NCBI GenBank assembly: GCA_002068375.1
Contig: MVZL01000074.1
Location: forward strand, 1-6,205
Length of the DNA: 6,205 bases
DNA from: Tenericutes bacterium ADurb.BinA155
GTDB lineage: Bacteria; Bacillota_I; Bacilli_A; RFN20; CAG-826
Direction of reading: 5' to 3'
The notes under the pieces are model-generated. The model saw only the letters and a program-made list of their open reading frames with translations, had not been told where the DNA came from and made no database searches. Positions 1-6,205 of this stretch are shown piece by piece (position 1 is the stretch's first letter; every line of letters starts with the position of its first letter). Position numbers and translations under genes: made by a program.

Positions 1-2551
1 CGAAAATGGGGTGACGTTGGAGCCTTTGGTCTATCGCTCCTTAGGGACCGAAGGAAATTATCACGGGGTCAGCACCCGGGCCAGCTTCGCTTATTCGGAA
101 GGCGGACGGCCCACCTATTACCTTTCCTCGGTCAATCTAGATAAACGGATCGCCGCGGAAGCGCGGGCCGATCGGGTCAACCGGATGTACGAAAGCGCGA
201 CCGAGGACATGAAATTATTGGTCTGGGATTATGACTTAGCCAACCATCGGGCGATTCTGATGGAAAAAGGCTATGCCGGCGCGGTCGCCCGGAAATATGG
301 GGTGCCGAATCCGGTCGAAGGAGTCCCCGAGAGTCTATTGCCATACGTTTATGAAGAGGACCGGCCTGCCTTCTTAAAGGCCTATCGCGATATCGAAGGC
401 TCGGCCGAAGAATCCCATGCCGAATTCCGCTTTCAACTCCCGAACCAGCCCTTCCTCCAATACGAGCAGATGTCCTTCAAAAAGATCCGGGGGAATGACG
501 GCGAACTCATCGGAATCTTAGGGAGCGGCCAAAACATCACGGCGATGCGGGTCGCGAATGAGAAGTACGAAAAAGCTTTAGCGGCCCTCCAGGGTCCGGA
601 ATATTACGCCTCCTTCCGCCTCGATTTCGATGCGAACCTTTGTTGGAACGGCACCTTAGGCAAAAGCGCGGCCAAAAACGTGAACGTGAAGGATCTTGAG
701 GCTTCGGGCACGGTCGATGGCTATTTCGCTGCCTTCTGCAACGTCATCGCCGATCCGGAGGTCCAAGCCGATTTCAAAAAGCGGTTCCGGCGGGAACTGA
801 TTGAGCAGAATTACGAGAGGGGCCAGACCTCGATTGCGATCGATTACCCCTTCCTCTATAAGAACGGGGAGCGGCACTGGCGCCGCGGCACGGTCGCCTT
901 GATGCGTAACCCCAGGAACGGCCACCTCGAAGGGGTCGCCTATTCCACCGACATCGACGGGATCAAACGTTCCGAATTCCTTTTGAACAACCTGAACGCT
1001 CACCATTTCGGCTACATTGGCCTCTTGAATCTCAAGGACCAGACCTTTGAATTCATCAGCAAAGATCAGTCGGTTCATTTTGGCGAGATCGGAGTCAAGA
1101 TCCCCTATAGCGATTGTTTGGTTTATACCCGGACCGTCCTCAAAAATCCGGTGACCCATGATCCGCTCGGGGAAGGCCTATCGATCGAAGAAATCGAAAA
1201 GCGGCTCGCTCCGACCGGGACTTTTGCCTATAACTACTCGGCTTTATCCCCCGATGGCCCGCGGACCTATTCGTTACGCTACAGTTGGTTTGAAAAGCCC
1301 GGGGGCGATGTTTTGATCGTCCGAAGCGATATCACCGAAGCCTCGGAAAAGGAAAAAACATTGATCCAGGAACTGAACGAAGCCAAGCAATCCGCCGAAA
1401 GCGCGAACTTAGCCAAAACCGCCTTCCTTTCCCAGATGAGCCACGATATCCGGACCCCGTTAAATGGGATCATCGGCCTCACGTATCTCCTCAAAGAAAT
1501 GGATCTGCCGGCCCCGGCAAAAGATAGTCTGGACAAGATCGATACTTCCTCAAAATTCTTATTGGGCCTCATTAACGACATCCTCGATCTTTCGAAAGCG
1601 GAATCCGGAAAGCTTGAGCTTAATCCTGAGCCCTATTCGCCCGAGGAATTCGAGCGTTATGTCAATGCGGTCGCTTCGCCCTTATTCGCTTCGCGTTATC
1701 AGCATTTCGTGTTCAAAGGGTCCGAACCTCTGCACGATCGGATCCCCTTAATCGATAAGTTACGGCTCAATCAGATCGTGTTTAATTTATTGAGCAATGC
1801 CTCCAAATATAGTCCCGAAGGCGCGACCATAATCTACCAAGCCGAGAGCATCCCCTTACCGAAGAACCGGATGCTGATCAAAATGAGCTTCGTCGACCAC
1901 GGGATTGGGATGAGCGAAGAATTTCAGGCTCATCTCTTTGAACCGTTCCACCAGGAGCGGGGCAGCGATAAGGCCGAGATGCGAGGAAGCGGACTCGGTC
2001 TTGCCATCACGAAGCGCCTTGTCGATGCGATGGGCGGAACGATCGCGGTCGAAAGTAAGTTAGGAGTGGGAAGCACCTTCGCTTTGGAGCTCTCGTTCGA
2101 TTGCGTCGACTCCGCGAAATTGGCTCATCAAGAAAAAGAACAAGCTGCCACCTTGGATTACACTCGCTTAGCCGGGAAGCACATCCTCCTTTGCGAAGAT
2201 AACGCGATCAATAGCGAGATCGCCCAGCGGATCCTCCGGGAAAAAGGATTGCTGGTCACCGTTGCAATGGACGGGAAGACCGGATTGCACCGCTTCGAAG
2301 AATCTTCCCATGGCTACTATTCCTTGATCCTCATGGATATTCGGATGCCGGTGATGGATGGCATCGAAGCCAGCAAAGCCATCCGCTCCCTCAGTCGGCC
2401 CGAAGCCCAAAGCATTCCGATCATCGCGATGACCGCGGACGTCTTTAATGAAGACGTGGCCCGTTTCGCCGAAGCGGGGATCAACGATCATCTTAGCAAG
2501 CCGATCGAGCCGGATAAAGTCTTCCAAATGCTGCTCCGCTACATCCACTAA
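1..2551 (+). CDS. Multi-PAS hybrid sensor histidine kinase/response regulator (5' end outside window)
   Basis: Signalling protein predicted to autophosphorylate on His and pass the phosphate to its own receiver domain. The frame is open to the left edge (first complete codon at 2), so the GTG at 11 is probably internal and the true start lies upstream. Counting that GTG as residue 1: the end of a PAS/PAC-like domain (1-53), three further PAS-like modules (about 62-190, 197-325, 328-448), a short helical linker, HisKA with H-box MSHDIRTPLNG (His478, codon 1442-1444), an HATPase with N-box (NLLSNA), G1 (DHGIGM, Asp codon 1895-1897), F-box (LFEPF) and G2 (GSGLGL), then a C-terminal receiver (about 724-845). 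The receiver has the acidic pair Glu-Asp (2195-2200), phospho-acceptor Asp776 in LMDIRMP (2336-2338), Thr (2432-2434) and Lys (2498-2500), so all catalytic positions look intact. No membrane segment is visible in this part. No HPt domain or separate regulator is nearby, so the output partner is unknown. Kinase and receiver assignments are firm; the PAS ligands are not predictable. Confidence 0.93.
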   Translation, partial: ENGVTLEPLVYRSLGTEGNYHGVSTRASFAYSEGGRPTYYLSSVNLDKRIAAEARADRVNRMYESATEDMKLLVWDYDLANHRAILMEKGYAGAVARKYGVPNPVEGVPESLLPYVYEEDRPAFLKAYRDIEGSAEESHAEFRFQLPNQPFLQYEQMSFKKIRGNDGELIGILGSGQNITAMRVANEKYEKALAALQGPEYYASFRLDFDANLCWNGTLGKSAAKNVNVKDLEASGTVDGYFAAFCNVIADPEVQADFKKRFRRELIEQNYERGQTSIAIDYPFLYKNGERHWRRGTVALMRNPRNGHLEGVAYSTDIDGIKRSEFLLNNLNAHHFGYIGLLNLKDQTFEFISKDQSVHFGEIGVKIPYSDCLVYTRTVLKNPVTHDPLGEGLSIEEIEKRLAPTGTFAYNYSALSPDGPRTYSLRYSWFEKPGGDVLIVRSDITEASEKEKTLIQELNEAKQSAESANLAKTAFLSQMSHDIRTPLNGIIGLTYLLKEMDLPAPAKDSLDKIDTSSKFLLGLINDILDLSKAESGKLELNPEPYSPEEFERYVNAVASPLFASRYQHFVFKGSEPLHDRIPLIDKLRLNQIVFNLLSNASKYSPEGATIIYQAESIPLPKNRMLIKMSFVDHGIGMSEEFQAHLFEPFHQERGSDKAEMRGSGLGLAITKRLVDAMGGTIAVESKLGVGSTFALELSFDCVDSAKLAHQEKEQAATLDYTRLAGKHILLCEDNAINSEIAQRILREKGLLVTVAMDGKTGLHRFEESSHGYYSLILMDIRMPVMDGIEASKAIRSLSRPEAQSIPIIAMTADVFNEDVARFAEAGINDHLSKPIEPDKVFQMLLRYIH

Positions 2552-2586
2552 AAAAAGAAAGAACCCTATCGCTTTGGGGCTCTTTT
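2551..2586 (-). terminator. Bidirectional intrinsic terminator between convergent genes, best on the minus strand
   Basis: The arms 2558-2566 and 2577-2585 form a 9-bp stem around a 10-nt loop. Read on the minus strand all nine positions pair (one G-U), and the stem is followed by a C and six T residues (complement of 2551-2556), a classic Rho-independent terminator just after the acyltransferase stop codon. Read on the plus strand the same stem has one A-C mismatch and is followed by a shorter, interrupted U-tract, so it may also end the kinase transcript, less efficiently. Confidence 0.8.
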
Positions 2587-2592
2587 GCTTTG

Positions 2593-3696
2593 TTATGCGG
2601 GCCTATAGTCGGGACTGGCTTGGCGTTTTAAGTAGGGGTAGATCTTGGCTAAAAGAAGTCCGACCAAAGTTCCAAACACATAGACGAAACCCGCGAGGGC
2701 CAAAACGATCGGAATGAAGCGGCCTTCGAGCCCAACCGTGAGGGGATCAAAGTGAAATAAGACGGGGAAGGCGCGGTTATAGAGGTGGGTCATTAAGGAG
2801 AATAAAGGGTTCGCGTGGATCAGATAGACGGCGAAAGAGCCCTGATTGAGATAGGAAATTGCCGGAAGTGGGGGAAGCGGCAAGTCCTTCACGCCATAGA
2901 AAGCAAGCAGCGCGAGCAAAAGCATCGTGCTCGAATTGGTCGAGATGTTCCCGGTCGTGAAATCGAGCAAGGTCCGTAGAGCCGGGGGAAGTCCGGGCTG
3001 GAAGAACCGGGAGAGCGCGACCGCGGCGTAGAGGAGGAAAAAGCCAGGGAGAGTGAAGTAGGCTTTCGGGGCGAAATGGAGCCGCTTCAAGGTGTAGACC
3101 AATAGATATACTCCGAAGAAAAAGATCGGTTCCTCGAGGTTGGTCCGAGTATTGATGAAATTAAAGACGGCAAGGAAGATCAGGACATGGGCAAGGAAAA
3201 GCGGTAAGGCCCGATCGGGCAATTTGGCATCGAGCTGTTTCACCACAAAGGGGAAGAAAACATTCAAGAACAGGAAGACCGAAGCAAACCAGAAGATGTT
3301 GGTGAGCAAAGCCCCATAGATGAAGGAACGTAAGAGCCACTCTCCGAAGATCTCAAAACCGGTTTGGTTGAGCTCGTGCGCGTGGTCGACTCCGAATAAA
3401 AGGCTTTGGTAAACGATGAAGAAGAGGACGACGAAAAGGTAAGAGAGGAAGCGGTCCTTTCGAAAGCCGGATTCGATGAGGAAATAAGCGGCGATCACGA
3501 AGAAGACATCGACCGCGTAGATCCCAAAGGAACCGCTGAAGGCCATGAAAAGACGATTGCCTTCGCTGATTGCGGCTGGGCGGACTTCAAAGCCCACATG
3601 GAAAAAGAGAATTAAAAACACGGCGGTGATCTTGAGAAGATCAATTCCGCCGCTATGGCGTGGCTTCGCAAGGGGTTTTGACCGCGTAAAAAGCAT
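2593..3696 (-). CDS. Acyltransferase 3 family integral membrane protein
   Basis: Predicted membrane O-acyltransferase of the family that includes OafA, the OatA membrane domain and WecH, which moves acyl groups onto extracytoplasmic sugars or cell-envelope polymers. From the ATG at 3696 it has 367 residues, with about ten hydrophobic segments. The N-terminus carries the family signature: an Arg, then GGIDLLK at the start of the first membrane helix, and the presumed catalytic His33 in LFFHVG. Next comes DVFFVIAAYFLI, a variant of the usual FFVISGYF motif, and near the C-terminus SFAVYLIHANPL matches the usual VYLIH segment. There is no SGNH domain, so it is the short form. The ATG at 3696 is preferred because a GGAG (3705-3708) sits 8 nt upstream; an adjacent in-frame TTG at 3699 would be 5 nt from it. 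It lies 51 bp downstream of the Nudix gene on the same strand. The acceptor cannot be told from sequence. Confidence 0.88.
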   Translation of the reverse strand: MLFTRSKPLAKPRHSGGIDLLKITAVFLILFFHVGFEVRPAAISEGNRLFMAFSGSFGIYAVDVFFVIAAYFLIESGFRKDRFLSYLFVVLFFIVYQSLLFGVDHAHELNQTGFEIFGEWLLRSFIYGALLTNIFWFASVFLFLNVFFPFVVKQLDAKLPDRALPLFLAHVLIFLAVFNFINTRTNLEEPIFFFGVYLLVYTLKRLHFAPKAYFTLPGFFLLYAAVALSRFFQPGLPPALRTLLDFTTGNISTNSSTMLLLALLAFYGVKDLPLPPLPAISYLNQGSFAVYLIHANPLFSLMTHLYNRAFPVLFHFDPLTVGLEGRFIPIVLALAGFVYVFGTLVGLLLAKIYPYLKRQASPDYRPA

Positions 3697-3704
3697 CAAA
3701 TCTG

Positions 3705-3708
3705 CTCC
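3705..3708 (-). promoter_or_regulatory. Shine-Dalgarno site of the acyltransferase gene
   Basis: On the minus strand GGAG lies 8 nt before the ATG at 3696. This spacing favours the ATG over the TTG one codon upstream. Confidence 0.6.
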
Positions 3709-3716
3709 GCGGAATT

Positions 3717-3745
3717 ATTGTAAAGGATAACAAAAGTGAAAAAAA
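3717..3745 (-). promoter_or_regulatory. Possible promoter for the acyltransferase gene
   Basis: The minus strand reads TACAAT at 3722-3717, one base from the consensus -10, about 20 nt before the start codon. With a 17-bp spacer the -35 position falls in a run of T (3745-3740), a poor match to TTGACA. The acyltransferase may therefore have its own weak promoter, in addition to or instead of read-through from the Nudix gene. Confidence 0.35.
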
Positions 3746-3747
3746 GA

Positions 3748-4230
3748 TTAATCGACGCGGACCGAGAAGTCCCCCTTCAGGAATTTCTTGATCATTGTCT
3801 CGGAACCGGGGAGCCACTGGGCCAAAGGAGGGAGGTCGTTCTTCGGGGCGAAAAAGACGGCGGTGGACTCTTTGTCCTTTGGAGCAATCGTTTGTTTTAA
3901 AGAATCGATCTTGGCGTAGAAGACGAGATCGACGTAGTTCGTGATGTCGCCGTTGGGGTATTTGAGGGTGTTCTTCGGTCCCGAAGTCACCATGAAAAGC
4001 GACCAGTCTTTGATCTTAAGCCCGGTTTCTTCTTCGACTTCGCGGCTCATGCCGTCTTGGACTTTCTCCTCGTAATCGATCGAGCCCCCGGGGAGACAGT
4101 AGAGGCCATTGTCGCTTCGTTTCTCCAATAAGATTTCGCCCTTTTCATTTTCGATGATCGCGGTGAGACCAACCGATAAGGCCGGGTCGTGCCCGAGTTT
4201 CGAACGAAGATACTTGATGTAATCCTTCAT
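3748..4230 (-). CDS. Nudix hydrolase
   Basis: Soluble enzyme expected to hydrolyse a nucleoside diphosphate linked to another group (X), for example a damaged nucleotide or a nucleotide sugar; the true substrate is not readable from sequence. With the ATG at 4230 as residue 1 it is 160 residues, normal for a single-domain Nudix protein. Residues 49-71 fit the Nudix box G-x5-E-x7-RE-U-x-EE-x-G-U exactly: Gly49, Glu55, Arg63-Glu64, Glu67-Glu68 (metal ligands) and Gly70, preceded by the typical LPGG. The N-terminus (YIKYLRSKLGHDP, then a beta strand) resembles common small Bacillota Nudix proteins. The frame extends upstream to a GTG at 4257, which would add nine residues, but that start has no Shine-Dalgarno and the extra stretch looks unlike the family. 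The ATG has an AAAAAGG only 2 nt away, also not ideal, so the start is uncertain. It is divergent from the YjbR gene and may be cotranscribed with the acyltransferase. Confidence 0.9.
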   Translation of the reverse strand: MKDYIKYLRSKLGHDPALSVGLTAIIENEKGEILLEKRSDNGLYCLPGGSIDYEEKVQDGMSREVEEETGLKIKDWSLFMVTSGPKNTLKYPNGDITNYVDLVFYAKIDSLKQTIAPKDKESTAVFFAPKNDLPPLAQWLPGSETMIKKFLKGDFSVRVD

Positions 4231-4269
4231 AACCTTTTTATTATCCCATAGTTTCACGAGGACTAGAGG

Positions 4270-4275
4270 TATAAT
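4270..4275 (+). promoter_or_regulatory. Candidate -10 element of the YjbR-family gene
   Basis: A perfect TATAAT ends 7 nt before the ATG at 4283, which would put the transcription start at or next to the start codon. No convincing -35 hexamer is seen at 16-18 bp upstream, and there is no TGn extension. The alternative reading is that the AGAGG at 4265-4269 is a Shine-Dalgarno with an overly long 13-nt spacing and the true promoter is further upstream, inside the Nudix gene. Confidence 0.4.
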
Positions 4276-4276
4276 A
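4271..4276 (-). promoter_or_regulatory. Candidate -10 element of the Nudix gene
   Basis: On the minus strand these bases read TATTAT, an acceptable -10 that overlaps the plus-strand TATAAT by five bases. Transcription would begin near 4264, giving a leader of roughly 34 nt to the ATG at 4230. The -35 region (about 4294-4299, reading TAACGG) is poor, so this assignment is weak. Confidence 0.3.
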
Positions 4277-4282
4277 AATCCA

Positions 4283-4939
4283 ATGGACTATTCCCGTTAT
4301 CTCGATCAGGCCCGTTTCCGGTCAGAAGCTCTCCTCGCCTTTGGTTTTCAAAAGAAGGGGGAGGGGTATGAATTAACGAAGGCAACGGCGGATGGCGATT
4401 ATCATTTCCTTATCGCAATCGCGCCTCGCCTTTTCACGGTGAATCTCATCGATAATTCGACTGGCGATATCTACGTCCCTTTTTCCGCTTCCTATCCCCA
4501 TGGCGAATTCGTGGCCAAGAAGCGGGAAGAAGCTTCCTCTCTCGTGAACGAGATCGTTTCGAAGTGCTTCGAGTCCGTTGACACCAAAGAAAAGCTTCAT
4601 GCCTGGATGGGAAGCCATCTGGCCTGCACCTTTGATAATCCCTGGGGCGAGTATCCGACCTATGCCGTTTGCCGGATCAAAGGGGAGAAGAAGTGGTTTG
4701 GCCTTTTCATGAGCGTTCCTTACGTTAAGCTTGGCCTCAAGAAGCCGGGCGATTGCAATGTGATCAACCTGAAGCTTCCGCCTGAAGAGATACTCGCCCT
4801 CATTGATAACGTTCATTATTTCCTCGCTTACCATATGAACAAGAAATACTGGATCACCCTCCTCTTAAGCGCGGACGCCCCGATGGATACCTACTATAAG
4901 CTCAGCCAAGAAAGTTACGATCTGGTGAAGAAAAAGTAG
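4283..4939 (+). CDS. MmcQ/YjbR-family protein with N-terminal extension
   Basis: A 218-residue soluble protein. The C-terminal half (about 105-218) matches the MmcQ/YjbR family, whose fold resembles a DNA-binding double wing but whose cellular role is not settled. Recognisable blocks are KKWFGLFMSVPYVKLGL (136-152), the strand INLKLPPEE (161-169), and the strongly conserved AYHMNKKYWITLLL (182-195), followed by a terminal helix with SYDLV. The N-terminal half (1-100) is a separate, mostly beta-strand region with a Glu/Lys-rich helix around 79-96; similar extensions occur in Bacillota members. There are no membrane segments or signal peptide. The ATG at 4283 is the only ATG, GTG or TTG in this frame after the upstream stop at 4220, so the start is well fixed even though ribosome-binding signals are weak. 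It is divergent from the Nudix gene and convergent with the symporter gene. Confidence 0.88.
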   Translation: MDYSRYLDQARFRSEALLAFGFQKKGEGYELTKATADGDYHFLIAIAPRLFTVNLIDNSTGDIYVPFSASYPHGEFVAKKREEASSLVNEIVSKCFESVDTKEKLHAWMGSHLACTFDNPWGEYPTYAVCRIKGEKKWFGLFMSVPYVKLGLKKPGDCNVINLKLPPEEILALIDNVHYFLAYHMNKKYWITLLLSADAPMDTYYKLSQESYDLVKKK

Positions 4940-4958
4940 ACCCTTTCGAGTCTACTTT
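4931..4958 (-). terminator. Bidirectional hairpin terminator overlapping the end of the YjbR-family gene
   Basis: Arms 4933-4941 and 4950-4958 form a perfect 9-bp stem with an 8-nt loop; the TAG stop of the YjbR gene lies inside the left arm. On the minus strand the stem runs into TTTTTCTT, a good U-tract, 24 nt after the stop codon of the symporter gene. On the plus strand only TTT is followed by GTCT, so termination of the YjbR transcript is probably weaker. Confidence 0.75.
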
Positions 4959-4982
4959 GTCTCGGCATAAAGGGAGACGGGC

Positions 4983-6205
4983 TTAGGAATTCGCTTTCGC
5001 TTCCTCGGCCTGTTTCTTTAGGACTTCTTGCTCGAATGCGGCTTCTTTTTCTTCGTGCCGTTTCGCCAGAACCGCTTTCTCTTCATTCCATTTCGCTCCA
5101 TCGAGCGGGAAGAAGATCATCGCGAGGAAGCTGAGGGTGAGCAAGATGGCCGGGATTAGCATCCAAGCGATGAAGAAACCATTTTTGACCCCAACGACCT
5201 GATTGGCCCAATCGTATACAGTTTGGCCGGCCGAGTCGACGCTACCTTGAAGGCCATAGGCTTGCAAGATGCCCATATAAGCGACCTGAGCGATCGAAGC
5301 AGCGGGCTTCGTGAGCAAGGAGTTCACGCCAGCATAGACGCCTTCGCGGCGGGAGCCATTCATCATTTCGTCTTTATCGATGACGTCGCCATTGATGACC
5401 GGAATCAGATACATGCCCCCAGCGAAACCGATGCCGATGAGGAAGAAGGCAGCGATGGTCACCGGGAAGTAACGGCCTAAGAACGCCCCTAAGAAGCAAC
5501 CTAACGCCATCGCCGCGCACATGAGCAAGGTGAGTTTCTTCGCCCCGATCTTTTCACGGGTGAGTGAATCGAAGACCACCCCGACGGCTGCGCCGACGAC
5601 CATGGTGCCAAGGCAGATATATTGCGAGAGGTCTTTCCCTAACCAATCCGGTCCCCACATCGCCCAAGCGGCGGTGAGGCCGTTCATGAGGTTCGCCTGC
5701 GCAAAGATGACGGTGAAGGAGATGACTTCGAAGAGCAGGAAGGATTTGTTCTTGAGGCAAGCCCATAAGCCAGCCCAGAACTTCGGCTGTTTTTCTTCTT
5801 TGACATAGCCGTTTTCTTTATAAAAGAACGTCGAGGCGAAGATGACGACACCAGCGACGATGCCAAGGCCACACATAATCCAGAAGAAGACCATGTAATG
5901 GTCCATGTCGACCAGCATTTCATTTAACTTGCCCGAGACGAACATCGGGACACCGGTCGAAATGATCGAGAAAACGATTTTCCAAATAAAGATAGGTGAG
6001 CGGGCTTTATTCGTGACTGCCATTTCGTAGGGCATCACGTAGATGGCGGAAGCAATCGCGGTATAAAGCATATCGAAGAAGAAAAGGCAGATCGCCATCT
6101 GGAACCCTAAGAACACTTGATTCTGCCTCATGCTCGGGAAGGCCACCCAAGTGAGAATGAATAGCATGGTATAAACCGGAGCACCAAAGCGGATCCACGG
6201 AATCC
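4983..6205 (-). CDS. GPH-family (MFS) sugar:cation symporter, N-terminus outside window
   Basis: Polytopic inner-membrane transporter of the glycoside-pentoside-hexuronide:cation symporter family (MelB-like), which takes up sugars or glycosides with Na+ or H+. The frame is open through the right edge; 12 residues precede the first visible ATG at 6167 and read IPWIRFGAPVYT, matching the PWI-x-x-GAP segment that follows the GRRRP loop in this family. The ATG is therefore internal, and roughly 60-80 N-terminal residues (first one or two helices) are missing. The visible 406 residues hold about ten membrane helices, a central cytoplasmic loop with YKENGYVKEEKQPKF before helix 7, and the family motif DEMMNGSRREGVYAGVNSLL in the later loop. 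The last 40 residues form a charged Glu/Lys/Ala-rich tail after PLDG, probably a cytoplasmic helix. The substrate cannot be assigned: no glycosidase or regulator lies next to it in the window. Confidence 0.9.
   Translation of the reverse strand, partial: IPWIRFGAPVYTMLFILTWVAFPSMRQNQVFLGFQMAICLFFFDMLYTAIASAIYVMPYEMAVTNKARSPIFIWKIVFSIISTGVPMFVSGKLNEMLVDMDHYMVFFWIMCGLGIVAGVVIFASTFFYKENGYVKEEKQPKFWAGLWACLKNKSFLLFEVISFTVIFAQANLMNGLTAAWAMWGPDWLGKDLSQYICLGTMVVGAAVGVVFDSLTREKIGAKKLTLLMCAAMALGCFLGAFLGRYFPVTIAAFFLIGIGFAGGMYLIPVINGDVIDKDEMMNGSRREGVYAGVNSLLTKPAASIAQVAYMGILQAYGLQGSVDSAGQTVYDWANQVVGVKNGFFIAWMLIPAILLTLSFLAMIFFPLDGAKWNEEKAVLAKRHEEKEAAFEQEVLKKQAEEAKANS

Noticed and set aside
2168..2548. A 126-residue open frame antisense to the receiver domain of the kinase (also 656-1159 on the minus strand, 167 residues).
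   Set aside because: They mirror the codon structure of the well-supported sense gene and have no recognisable domain; such long antisense frames are expected at this base composition.
3706..3713. An 8-bp perfect palindrome TCCGCGGA before the acyltransferase gene, a possible operator.
   Set aside because: It is short, overlaps the Shine-Dalgarno, does not extend further and has no second copy in the window, so it may be chance.
3748..3775. A possible terminator after the Nudix gene: a small hairpin in its last codons followed by seven T residues.
   Set aside because: The best stem I find has only three Watson-Crick pairs plus two wobbles, too weak to call; the T-run alone is not sufficient.
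4373..4834. A 153-residue minus-strand open frame inside the YjbR-family gene.
   Set aside because: The plus-strand product has clear family motifs over the same region; the antisense product resembles nothing I recognise.
4959..4978. A second inverted repeat GTCTC/GAGAC beside the YjbR/symporter terminator.
   Set aside because: Only five base pairs with a 10-nt loop and no U-tract on either strand.
1..6205. A coordinated novel system (defence, biosynthetic or mobile) formed by these genes.
   Set aside because: Gene orientations alternate, there are no repeats, integrases or toxin-antitoxin-like genes, and each product belongs to a common housekeeping or transport family.

Overview
This is a bacterial window with five protein-coding genes, tightly packed and with no RNA gene, mobile element, CRISPR array or integration mark that I can see. 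All genes use the standard genetic code (TGG for Trp; TAA or TAG stops). Base composition is moderately GC-rich, with similar codon habits in all five genes (frequent CGG Arg, ATC Ile, GAT/GAC Asp), so nothing looks recently imported. The gene types (multi-PAS hybrid kinase, N-terminally extended YjbR protein, GPH-type sugar symporter, small Nudix enzyme, acyltransferase 3 protein) recall gut or rumen Bacillota. That placement is an inference from family resemblance, not a proof.

Layout: bases 1-2551 (+) hold the 3' part of a large hybrid histidine kinase/response regulator that begins before the window. It converges on a minus-strand pair: a Nudix hydrolase (4230 down to 3748) followed, after a short gap with its own possible promoter, by a membrane acyltransferase 3 protein (3696 down to 2593). 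The Nudix gene is divergent from a plus-strand MmcQ/YjbR-family gene (4283-4939); the AT-rich core between them could serve as a -10 element in both directions. The YjbR gene converges on a minus-strand GPH-family symporter (6205 down to 4983) whose N-terminus lies beyond the right edge.

Both convergent junctions carry a compact hairpin terminator that probably works in both directions but has its best U-tract on the minus strand. The genes do not form an obvious pathway: sensing/signalling, nucleotide clean-up, envelope or glycan acylation, a YjbR protein of uncertain role, and sugar uptake. I see no evidence for a new multi-gene system. The points most worth a second look are the nearly leaderless start of the YjbR gene in a shared divergent promoter, the unassigned PAS-like sensory modules of the kinase, and the unassigned N-terminal half of the YjbR protein.
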